A stretch of 64,000 nt of DNA from the NCBI GenBank assembly GCA_964036045.1, contig OZ038378.1, forward strand, positions 24,479,935-24,543,934. The letters run 5' to 3'. Under the pieces are notes generated by a model. It did not search any database and had not been told where the DNA came from. It saw nothing but the letters and a program-made list of their open reading frames with translations. Positions 10,401-19,808 of the stretch are shown piece after piece. The position numbers and the translations under genes are program-made. The DNA is from Eutreptiella sp. 'Long Island Sound 2002' (lineage: Eukaryota > Euglenozoa > Euglenophyceae > Eutreptiales > Eutreptiaceae). Every line of letters begins with the position of its first letter. The first letter of the stretch is position 1.

Positions 10401-10994
10401 ACTTTGGGCGGAGAAGTACCCGTTGCCTTTGAGTTCGTGAAGCGCTTCCCATTTGAGCTGGTGGATGACTATGATGTAGACACGATCGAAGAAGGAGACG
10501 CAGACATGCTGAATGACGATGAGCGAGCAGCGCCTGCCGATGAACAGGACATCGTGGGGAATGAGCAGGATATACCATGCTACAATAAGATGGAGATGGA
10601 GAGAATTGCAGCTTATCACGTGGAACAGATCTTGACAGGGCAATATCGGCAAGGCTCGCGCTTTTTGACGAAGTGGGAAGGCTATGGCACAAGCGAGAGC
10701 ACTTGGGAACCAGTGCGTGCATTCGTGCATGATGATGGAAAGCTCAAACATGTTTTCCTGGATTACTGTTTGGCACACGCACCTCGCTCTGACACAGCCC
10801 TACGGCAAGCTTGGCGGATCAGCAGCAACTTGAAGAAGAAGTCCATCACGGAGGAACCAAACGAAGACACTGCCACGGACAACAGAGAACAAGGAGAGGT
10901 CAGTTGTAAGAAGATTTCACAGCAGCGCGGAGGCAAACGGCGACGTACAAAAGGACCTACAGTTGGTGGTATGGCAGAAGACTGGTTACCGTGA
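10401..10994 (+). pseudogene. Gypsy-1 C-terminal chromodomain
   Basis: In the same frame as the integrase tail, an acidic hinge (DDYDVDTIEEGDADML) is followed at about 10612-10790 by YHVEQILTGQYRQGSRFLTK, WEGYGTSESTWEP and a final helix. This is a chromodomain with the WxGY and STWEP hallmarks. Chromodomains in chromoviruses are thought to guide integration to marked chromatin. A basic Lys/Arg tail (GGKRRRTKGP) ends the protein at TGA 10992-10994. This 372-codon stretch from 9876 is the longest open piece of pol, so the 3' end decayed least. Confidence 0.8.
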
Positions 10995-12227
10995 GTAAGT
11001 TCCAAGAGACTGAGGAGGAGAGAGTACCTTGAAGCTTTTTTCATGCCCTTATGCTTCCGCTGCCTCTCCAAGTTGAAAACCTGCAGACCTTCACTTCATT
11101 CTCCAACAACCATTGAAGTTTGTAAAATACTCAGAAAAGCAAAGTTTAAGGCATAGAAAGTCTTCCACACCTTATTTGGTCTTTATTGGTCCACGTGGAT
11201 ATTTCGGAGGGACCGCCGGGCTTTCTGCGCGCTGAGTCGCCCGTCGCCAGAAAGGTCAGCAGAACAATCTGGGGGCCAGAAAGAAAGGAGTTTGAAGATG
11301 TTTCAAGGTGAATTATTGAACAGTCTTTGAAGGCGGATATGACTGTTATAACAACACGTCCTGAAGTTACGACAAGTTCTGGAGGGAGTTGAGTTGGAGG
11401 GACCCAAGTATCAAGGAACCTGGGGCTTCTGGGGTTCCGAAAATCTTTAGGTTAATTCATGGTTGGCGAGTACTTTGAATATTACTTGGTTGTGGTTTTA
11501 CTTCGTAGCACGTATGGTCAACTTGAAGCCAAGTTTTAGTAACTGCAAGTTGAGTCTTGGGGTTTTGGAGGGAGTTATGCCCAGGGCACCAACCTGAACT
11601 GAACCAGTGGTCTACACGTTGAGGCGAAAACGTAAAGTAACGCGTTAGAAGTCTGGACGCGCCGTTGTACACGTGCAGCGACAAGCTGAGTCCTCACGCC
11701 CTGGCATTTGTGTTATGACACGCTGATTCATGTGGCTGGATTGAGGCATCGTGGTACATTTATGATGTGGGATCTTGAGCTCAAGTTCATATGCTGGAGT
11801 TTCAAGGCTGCGAGTGCAGGCCCCCAGCGACACATATGACCACCTGACAGCTGAGGTACTGGCCTCATATCTAGGGAGCCTACTTCACTGTTTACATGGC
11901 TCAATTACTGTGTTCATCTGCCCAAATTGATTGGATTTGGTGACATTGATTGGGTCAAGCGCCTGGATTAGAAGTGGATTTCCGACTACTTCAACTAGGA
12001 ACTTCGTTCACACCTATGAGAGCGTACGAGGACGACACTTGACTATCCAGAGACCGTTTGAAGGACTCATCTTGGTCTGCATTTGGTCATTTATGGTTGG
12101 TTCCTCTCTCAATTTTTAGTAAGATTGAACCCTATTGACGCCAGATTGCGGTGATATCTGTTGGTCATTGGGAACATGGGAGTCATTCTTGAACGACGCC
12201 TTCACACACAGCATGCATTCAGGCTGG
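10995..12227. other. Noncoding flank after Gypsy-1
   Basis: AT-richer sequence with only short chance ORFs on both strands. It presumably contains the 3' untranslated region of Gypsy-1 and possibly its 3' LTR, but I found no direct repeat of the 2628-3450 region here. Nothing else was recognised. Confidence 0.4.
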
Positions 12228-12713
12228 GAGCCTTTCAACCACATCGGAAGTGATCAAGTTCTATGGATAAACTGTCCCCCAATGTCTCAACCAGACTTCA
12301 ATAAGGATTAATACCATTGCTCCATATGAAACCCAATGTTGTGAGAAATTGTTGCTCATTCATGGACTTTTAACACCCCTCATGGAGTAGGCGGCGCGCT
12401 CACGGGCCAAAATTGGTCAAAAATTTGAAGTAGTCAGATGATCACCCTATAGATGCGGAATGGAATGCTGAATCTGAAAATCACATTCATTTTGTGTAAA
12501 ACGACCATATGTTGGAGAAAAATGCAAATTACTGAACAGCTCAATCTCAATGAGAATAAGCAAAACAAAAGGATAAAGCAAAGGCCAACACCCATGTTGA
12601 GCTATGTTACAAAGGTTGTTCAAAGAAGAAACAATGGAATATCTAGCAACAGCTCATGGCGTATAATACAATAGATAAACCCTCATTTTGACCCAAAGTT
12701 AAGCTTTGAGTGC
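12228..12713 (-). repeat. Inverted copies of Gypsy-1 5' segments P and Q
   Basis: 12228-12372 is the reverse complement of segment P (2628-2772), and 12376-12713 is the reverse complement of segment Q (2773-3108), each with a modest level of mismatches. The order P then Q is kept, so each block is flipped individually, and a simple inversion of the whole region cannot produce this. Confidence 0.75.
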
Positions 12714-13380
12714 GGCGAATCCTACTCAGTTTGGAGGTCATCACGGCAGTTCCTACTGAGTTCTGAAGACATGAATTCATTTTTTCTTGAGCTACAGAAA
12801 ATTCCTGGAAGACACTCAAAGTGAGTTTCTATCATTTTTTTTTAAGGAGAATCCATTTTTCTTGTGTCTATTTTACTATCTTCACAGGAGGCCCGATTTC
12901 TGCAGTATTCCATTTTTGCCATGATCTGAAGTCACTATTCACTGTTGTAGCCATTTCGAGGGTGCAGAGTGAAGTCGCTGATAAAAAGTCGTGAGCGATT
13001 CTGAAGCATACATGCTGGGACACGCAAGTGCAAGGCCAAACATCACCCATTGTTTGTCTGTTCATTGTGCAGCCCCATCAAGTTCTTCTTTGTTTTTATT
13101 GATCCCATTTCTGCTCCACCTGAAGTCTTGGTCTGGTTTTACTTTCCATCGAAATCTTTGTGTACCTGACATGGTGCAGGAAAAAACCCCAAAGCAAGTT
13201 CATGCAGACGTTACTGAGACTAGTCAAACAGAGGAACAAGATGCAAAGCGGGAATTTAACACTACAGCAGCCTCTTCCACGTTTCCCTTTGCCGCCGTCT
13301 CGTATTTTCCTTTTCCTTTGCCGTCGCCTTTGCCTTCTTCCTTGCCCTTGCCTTCTCGTTTGCCAGTGAACAGTTTAGCT
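12714..13380 (+). pseudogene. Second copy of Gypsy-1 leader and gag start, ending in an inverted gag fragment
   Basis: 12714-13258 repeats 3109-3655 in direct orientation, including the presumed gag start (ATG at 13171). Homology stops at about 13260. The next 110 bases read on the - strand as a Gly/Lys repeat (GKGDGKGKGK), resembling the nucleocapsid-coding part of gag in opposite orientation. This is a truncated, rearranged relic of another element copy. Confidence 0.6.
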
Positions 13381-13425
13381 TTCACATCTTACTGTGCGTA
13401 GTTGAGAGAGGCGTGATAGTGGGGA

Positions 13426-14269
13426 CTTAGGCGGCCCAAAGTGGTACACTTTTGTATCGGGGTCTCTGCAAATTTTGACCAGGTAATTTGCCTCATTTTT
13501 CTGCTTTTTGCGGAGGGAAAATTTAAGCGGACAGCTTTTCGATCCAGTTACCCTAAAAAATGCATGTTGTCGGCCCAAAAAAGAATATGATCGTTTCGGC
13601 AAATTACCTATATTTTTTTTGTAGAGGCCCAAAATCTGTGGTATTTTGAGTTACATACCCTACTTTTTTTTGCTTTCGTACCTCAGAACATTTTGTCATG
13701 ATGTTTTTTTAGCCTTTTCATGCTCGCTGGCTAAAGAATGTAGGTAAATGATGCCATTTTCAATTTTTATTGAGAGGCCTTGCAAAAGAAATAAAAAAAG
13801 TACGTAAATCCCATGAATCACCCACGTTTTGAATTAGAATGCGAGGCCTCGCATTCCTAACTGGGTAATTTGGCTATTTTACCCCCATTTTCAGAATGCA
13901 TATTTACAAATACACCTATTTAGATTGATAGCTGTACTGAACAGCAACCACATATTGGTGAAACAGGGTCTTTTACCTATTCCAATCGAGTGTATTGCGA
14001 GGCCTTGCAATCGAAACTGTGGGTAAATAGCTCCATTTCCCCACAAAAATGGTTTTCAATTGCGAGGCCTTGTATTCCCTGATGAAGAAGTGTGAAAAGG
14101 CACCCCTTTTGTACAAACCTGTTAGAAACTTACTTTTTTGAGACGAATTCTCGCTTCCGAAAATCGCTGACAGAAAAAGTGGGTAGTTATTAGCATTTAC
14201 CCACCATATTTTTCTGTTCCTTTTTCTAACGACCCCGGTACAACAGCATACCTGTTTCGGCCGCCTAAG
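13426..14269. mobile_element. MITE-like element with 39-bp terminal inverted repeats
   Basis: 13426-13464 and 14231-14269 are imperfect inverted repeats over 39 bases, with about 30 matches, both starting CTTAGGCGGCC at the outer edge and ending CGGGGTC inside. The 844-bp interior is AT-rich, has no convincing ORF, and contains about four degenerate subrepeats around a GCGAGGCCTTGCAATCG-like motif (13770, 13840, 13996, 14060). Size, TIRs and lack of coding fit a non-autonomous DNA transposon. No target-site duplication is evident, so the superfamily is unknown. Confidence 0.6.
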
Positions 14270-14474
14270 CGGTAGCTTGAGAAGACTGTCTTTCCATACA
14301 TAGAGCTTTGAGCACTCTTAGGAGGTCGGAGTAGCTGTGGGTGAGCGCCTTGCGGGAACCCATGTCCTTGCAGTCCGATCAGGACTTCGCTCGTATTTTG
14401 CCGCGCAATAGAATCAGGTTGTCATACTCAGATTACCCACACGTGAGCCTCGCCGCCAGCTTCCTGATTCTTGC

Positions 14475-15560
14475 CTGCCTCTGAGTGATCTCGTCCAGCT
14501 TAGGGAACTCCGTGAACTTGGAGAGGTCTAAGAGTTGTTGGCGAATGTGCATATCACTCTCAAGCACGGGAAAAGTCTCTTCAATCTTAGCAAGGAACTC
14601 CAGGAAGGTACCAGACTCGGTGAGTAGGTCTTCTATAGTTCGCGCAACCAGTGGTTCTTACATCCAGTCACCATGAGGTAGGCTTTTATCATGTGCGAAG
14701 CTTTGGTCTAACCCGTAAGTCTCAGAAAGCGCACGAAATCGTTTGCGAAGAAGACAAGGTTCCTCCCACTGAATACCAAAAGTGGCGTTTCAATGTTAGC
14801 CGTAGCGAAGTCTTTCCTTTCTTTCCTCCGTTCTACTTCTTCCTCAGAATATTCAACTTTGAGCTCTGTTGGGACTACCAAGCACACAAGAATTTTGGAG
14901 GCCGGTGAAGATGAGCTTGCTGGAGCATCTTGATGCGCGGTAACTTCTTGAACAACGGCGTTGCTTTACTATAGGTTTGTCTAGATGGAAAGCGAGGGCG
15001 CGTGTCCGCTAGAAACGATAGCCCAGTGATAGTGGTGTCTTGGTCCGTCAACCTACTGCCATCCTTCAGCTGGTTCAGTTCCAATGTGAGGTTGTCCATC
15101 TTGTGCAAGAGATTATGAAGCGTGGGGTCAAGTTCCTTTCCAGCAGGGCCTGGTGAAAGTTCATACTCATGCAATTGCGCAAGGGGTCTTTTTGTCTCTC
15201 TTTGTCGCAAGCTAATAGATCTCTCAGCACCTTGTCTATCCCCATTGTCTTCAGCTGTTCTGCTAATTAGTAAGCTGACATATCAACAAGATCTTGCGAT
15301 AGGTAGCATACATCTTCACACACACCATCTTTGGTCTTGCCTAACATGGCACCGACTTTGATTAATGGCTCAACATTGTCCTGCTCTAGGACGAGTTCTT
15401 CCATATCGTCATCTTCATCACCACTACCAACATCTCTGTTATCCGCACTGGCATTGGTTCCATTTTGAGCAAAATGGGATTCATCGGAATCCGACAGCCC
15501 ATTGTCGTCATCTTGAGGCTCAACAACCCTCCATATTTCTCGCACAGCATCAACCACTTT
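14475..15560 (-). pseudogene. Gypsy-3 gag relic
   Basis: The - strand encodes, in shifting frames, an acidic N-part (DNGLSDSDESHFAQNG), a leucine-rich segment (LHNLLHKMDNLTLELNQLK), then the conserved gag block NDFVRFLRLTG, a TAG, TKASHMIK, and TFLEFLAKIEETFPVLESDM. The block aligns with Gypsy-1 (YAEQFGRYLVLT, TFEDFLNKLQDLYPILETDL) and Gypsy-2 (FAEIFGRFLRLTGQTHAS). It is a third, diverged family. No zinc knuckle or pol follows below 14475. The TAG replaces the glutamine seen in Gypsy-2. Confidence 0.6.
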
Positions 15561-16243
15561 ATCAGCATCTGACTGTTCCTTAACTTGTGGCTTACAAGGT
15601 GGGCTGTCACTGTCACTTCAGCAATCGACATCAACTATTTTTCTTCTAAGTTCTTCTTAATAGGTGATATAGTGGCAGTTGACCTAAAAATTCGGCAATT
15701 CGAAAGCAGAACAAAATTTGTGTACAGGAATTTCATCCAACATCAGTTCCCGAAGTACACTACTTGTAACAGACAGCTCTGATGGAGCATTTCTTTAAAC
15801 AATCTGCACGTTTTTTGTGCTTCTCTGCCTAAAATCCGTCTACCACACGCATTTGTGCAGATAACACTTGCCATTGGTAGGATGAGTAGTGAAAAATTCA
15901 AGGCTGGTGAGATGGCATGGAAGACACGGCCTGGTTCACGGTCGTTCTTATCAAGGGATGTCAGCGATGAGTTGGTTAAATCCAAAGATATTACAGTTTA
16001 GGGCTTGATTGATGCTACTCGTTTATGCAAGAAAAATCTGATTTTGAAGCATTGGGACCCATGTTAAGAAATATTTTTGTAGATGACTTAGAGACACCAA
16101 AAGAAAAATTGTTGTTGTTATGATTGGGTTGCGTCACGGTCGTGCATCAAAAGATACGTGGTAACATGCGCAAAAGAACTAAAGTACCCACCGCGTTCGG
16201 TCTGATCTACGCTACTCATACATGCAAAAATTATGACCACTAG
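15561..16243. other. Intergenic AT-rich stretch
   Basis: Only a short chance-level ORF of about 80 codons on the - strand (15743-15985) with no recognised motif. It may be the 5' part of the Gypsy-3 relic. No other structure was seen. Confidence 0.4.
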
Positions 16244-17126
16244 AGTAAGAAAAAGTGCTTTTCCAATGCTTTAGGGTATACTTTAGTTGTATTAGAGGTG
16301 CTCTAAGCACTCTTGCATTTTTATCTTAGTATTGGCCCAACCAAAATAGGTAATAACACATTTTGACCTATGGAACCAAACACTAAATCACGATGTTGTG
16401 TGGACCCCTTTATCCCCAAGCTATAGGCACTAAAGCAACTTTTGCTGGATGACTGAGGCACTGATATACTGAGGGCACAGCCTATGAATTTATCTACGGT
16501 TTCTCATGAGTTCTTAGCTATCCTAGTGGTATGCACCCTAGGGGGCTGGGGCACCTCTTTTTGAGAGGTCCTGGGTTCAATATCCAGTCAGCCTAGCTAA
16601 GTAGGATTATCCCATGTGACATGGCAGTGACCTCAGCGCCACAAGCCATGCCACCTCAGCACCTATGGGACCCAGAAACAAAGAGTGCACATCTCAAGAT
16701 GGCACTGTGGATGAGAGTGAGCCCTTGGGGCAGTTTTCCAATCAGTTTTTCTTAAACATGTAAAACATTTCATCCTGAGTTGCATTGTATGCTAATTGCT
16801 GTGGTCTATTGTTGATAGTTGTCTTTAAATCTTTATGACTGCAGCCGTTCATGCTTTGATCCTGATTCTCTTCTACTTGCTTATCTCTGGTTCGGGTTAT
16901 CCTGGATTGGTTGTATTTCAACAATAAAACATTTTCCTCATCAAAAACAAGCAGCAGGAACCCTACACTAGCAGCAAGCAGCAGGAAAAGCACAACAAAA
17001 ACGCAGTGTTGAAATCACTACAAAACTTTCTGGTAGCAAGAGGCAGACAGTCTCTGCGTACCGGCAGCAACCTCATGCCGTACATCCAGTGCGCTGAGAT
17101 CTGTCATATATAAGCAAGAAGGGCGA
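16244..17126 (+). repeat. Repeat R1, copy A (883 bp)
   Basis: It begins with AGTAAGAAAAAGTGC and ends with TATATAAGCAAGAAGGGCGA, the same ends as copy C (57106-57992, opposite strand), and matches copy B (46798-47549) over most of its length. The middle (16512-16598) carries a tRNA-like pair of Pol III boxes: TATCCTAGTGG and GGTTCAATATC. A TATA-like TATATAAG lies near the right end (17107-17114). No coding is evident. It could be a solo LTR of the Gypsy-2 family or a tRNA-related non-autonomous element. Confidence 0.7.
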
Positions 17127-17639
17127 GGTAGGTAGGTAGGTGCACTTGGTCGTGGAGAGCCGCCCCTTGGTTCCCGCTGGCGTTGCCGCTGTGACGAACC
17201 GGAAGAGGCTCCGTGCTTGAAGAGGGGAGGCGACTTACATCCCGCTAGACCTGGCTGGTGGCCCCCAACAAAGCGGCCCCGGGCAACACCGGGAGGGCTG
17301 ATCGCTGCCAGTGTGACGTGCTTGTCTCGCCGGGAGGGTGTGCCCCCGTGCTTGCGCACGTCCCCTCCTTTGGGCGGAACCCTACAGGTTCACCGGACTT
17401 CCTGGCGTATCCCGTTCCCAAGGCATGTATGCACATTCTTGGTACTAGGGTTCCGAGGCGCTTGGGTGTTGCACGCTCCGCCTCGAGTCCCAAAGCAGCG
17501 CAGGCCTTAGGATGCAGCCTTACGCCCGGTCTCCGGATCTCGTGTGGCCGGGTCAGCTGCATGGCACGGGCTGCCTCAGTGCCCGGGCTTTGGACACTGG
17601 GTTTCCTACTGTCGTGTGGTGCTTGTTTTTGGGTCCGGG
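17127..17639. other. Transition to GC-rich DNA
   Basis: A short GGTA microsatellite (17127-17142) abuts R1 copy A, after which GC content rises steeply. Open frames in several directions are uninformative, and I recognise no gene. Confidence 0.4.
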
Positions 17640-18200
17640 TTGTGGTTGGGTGTGGGTTTCGGTAGCCCCGCCAGTCCTGGCTGGGGTCTCGGGCGGGTGT
17701 GTGCGGGTACGGTTTGTGGTGTCGTCCCTCTTTTGCCGGCTGGGGTTTGTGGTGTTTGCGGTTGGGCTTGGGTTTTGGCCTGCACCCCGCCTTTCGTGGT
17801 TGGGGGTATGGGACGTGCGTGGTTGCGTGCGCGCTCTGCCTTCACCCCGCCGTTCCCGGTTCCGGCGTGCGGTGTGGGCGTGCGTGCTGGGGTCTGGGTT
17901 CCGGCTGCGCCCCGCCACTCCTTGGGGGGGTGTTGGGGTGTGTGTGCGCCCTTGTGCCCGTTCCGCGTGGTCTCCCGCACCTCCTGGTTGGGGGTGCTGT
18001 GCGGGGGTGTGTGGTTGGTGCTGCGCCCCACCACTCCTGGCTGGGGCGTCGGGGTGCGTGTGTGTTTGTGCCCGCGCCCCGCTTGTTCCCCGCCTTTCCT
18101 GGCTGGGGTGTGCTGTGTGGGCGTGCGTGCTGGGCTCGAGTCTCGGCTGTGCCCCGCCCTTCTTGGTTGGGTTGTCGGGATGTGTTTTTTTTTTTGGGGG
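17640..18200. repeat. Degenerate hairpin minisatellite array 1
   Basis: About nine diverged units share a core resembling CCCCGCCACTCCTGGCTGGG, for example 17666-17688, separated by G+T-rich spacers. The same core recurs in arrays at 45800, 58030 and 62160. Long + strand open frames across it, up to 486 codons, come from the repeat composition and are not supported as genes. Confidence 0.6.
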
Positions 18201-19808
18201 GCGCCTCTTGCTTTGGCTTTGTGGCGTCGGTCGCTGGCTGTCCCTGTCCCGGGCCTTGTGGTTTCTGCCCCCCCATCCCCTCTCTTTTGGGCTGGGTTGC
18301 TGGCTCTTTTTTTTTCTCGTCCCAGCGTGGTGTGTGTCTGCGCATTTTGGGTGTCCCTTTTCCCTGTGGGCCGCTGCTCCTGCTTTGGTGTTGCCGGTTT
18401 TGGCTGGGTGGTCCCCCTGTGCCCCTTTGGGGGGTCCTGTCTTTGGTGCCTTCTGGGTGGGGGGTTTGGCCGCCTCTTGCGGTGTTGGTGGGCGGTTTGG
18501 TGGCTGTGGGCCGTTCTCTCGCCCCCCCCCCCCGCCGTTTTTTTTTTTGGGGGGGGTCTGCCTGTTCCTCCCTCTGCCTTCCCTGGGCTGGCGCACGCAC
18601 TGGCCCGCATTCAGTGTGCTCTTCCGGGTTGCTGTTGGCGGTTGCGTTCTGCTTGGCCATATCCCGGCCCCATGGGTCGGGTGGGTTATGTACACGTTGG
18701 GCTCGGCGCCCCTTCCTGCCGGGTTAGGTCCTGGGACTGCCTGCTGGGCGGCTGCGCCAGGCAGCTTCGTGTGGCTCTGGGTTAGGGGGGGCTGGGGTTG
18801 TCCGTGTCGTGTCTCCTCCGGGGTGGCGTTTTTAGCCTTCCGGGTGGACCGCCACCGTTGTTGCCGGGCGCGCGGTGGCCCCGTGTGTGGCCCGCGGTGC
18901 CGGTGTGTGGCGCGCTGGTGCGGCGCCTTCCGGGGTGTGCGGTGGCTTGTTTTGGTTTGTCCTTCAGGTTAGGGTCAGCCGTGCCGTGTTGTGCTGCTCT
19001 GTGCCGCGTCGCGCCGGGTCCTGCTGTGGCGTGTTGCGCTTTGGGGTGCGTTGTCGTGGTGCGTTGCACTGTGGCGCGCTGCGGTGCGGTGTGCCGTGCT
19101 GCCTCGTGTTGTGCCGTGGTGGGTCAGTGGAGGTCAGCCTGGCCTGTGTCTTTGTGCAGAGTGCGGGTTGGAGTGTGGCTGGCTGGTGGCTGGGGGGTGC
19201 GGCTAGGTGTGGGTGGCTTGCTGGGTCCTTGCTGTGGGGGCCTGGGTGTGCCGCTTGGGCTGGTGGGTCGGGTAGTTGTGCGTGGGGTTGCCCTCCCTGG
19301 GGGCCTGTGCCTTGGTCCCGTGTCCTCTGGGGGTCCCGGTCCCCATCCCTGGGTGCTGTGGCCGTGCCTTTGTCCTCTTCCGGTGCCTGTGAGGCGGCCC
19401 TTGTGGTGGCTGGGGTCGTCGCCTGGCGGTGAGGGCGCGGTGGTGGGCTGCGCGGTTTCCTGTGTGGGTGTAGCCCATTCTCCCCGTGTAGGTTTGTCCT
19501 CCATCCCCTGTGTGGTTTCGGTGGCTGGTGGGTGTGCGCTGGTGTGACCCGTACGGCGTTTGATTCCTGCTTCGGCGGCGCGTGTTGGGGGGTGCGTCCC
19601 CGGGAGTCGTGCGGCGTTCGCTGGGGGTGGGGCGGCGCTGGTCCCTCCGTCGTGGTATGCCCTTCCAGGGTGTGGGTCGTGGGGCCTGCCGTGGTGTCCT
19701 CTTCCTCTGTGCCTCGGACCCCGCTCGTGCCCCTTTCTGGTCCTTGGGTGGTTTCCTGCCCCCACGTTGTGTCGCTTCCGGTGCCCTGTCCCTATGGGCG
19801 CCTGCCCC
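18201..19808. other. G+T-rich segment without recognised gene
   Basis: Extremely G-rich on the + strand with simple-sequence character (GTG, GGC and T-runs). The - strand gives His/Pro/Thr/Gln-rich open frames similar in composition to the neighbouring retroelement ORFs, so degraded element sequence is likely. No conserved motif was found. Confidence 0.4.

Larger units (their letters stand above)
2628..10994 (+). mobile_element. Gypsy-1: decayed Ty3/Gypsy chromodomain retrotransposon
   Basis: Domain order along the + strand is gag with a CCHC zinc knuckle, aspartic protease (DTGA), an extra Dam-methyltransferase-like domain (NPPW), RT (YTDD), RNase H, integrase (CC and D,D,E motifs) and a C-terminal chromodomain. 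RT-RNase H upstream of integrase places it in Ty3/Gypsy, and the chromodomain points to chromoviruses. The coding part has more than ten in-frame stops and several frameshifts, so it cannot encode an intact polyprotein here. The 5' boundary is set at 2628, where homology to the scrambled copy at 12228-13258 begins. A direct 3' LTR was not found downstream, so the element limits are uncertain. Confidence 0.85.

Noticed and set aside
16512-16598. A functional tRNA gene
   Set aside because: A and B boxes and a T-arm are visible, but the acceptor stem does not pair and the middle does not form an anticodon arm.
17512-18972. A 486-codon + strand open frame and several similar long frames
   Set aside because: They run through the degenerate hairpin minisatellite and G+T-rich DNA, have Trp/Cys/Gly/Val-rich simple composition and overlap equally long frames on the other strand.
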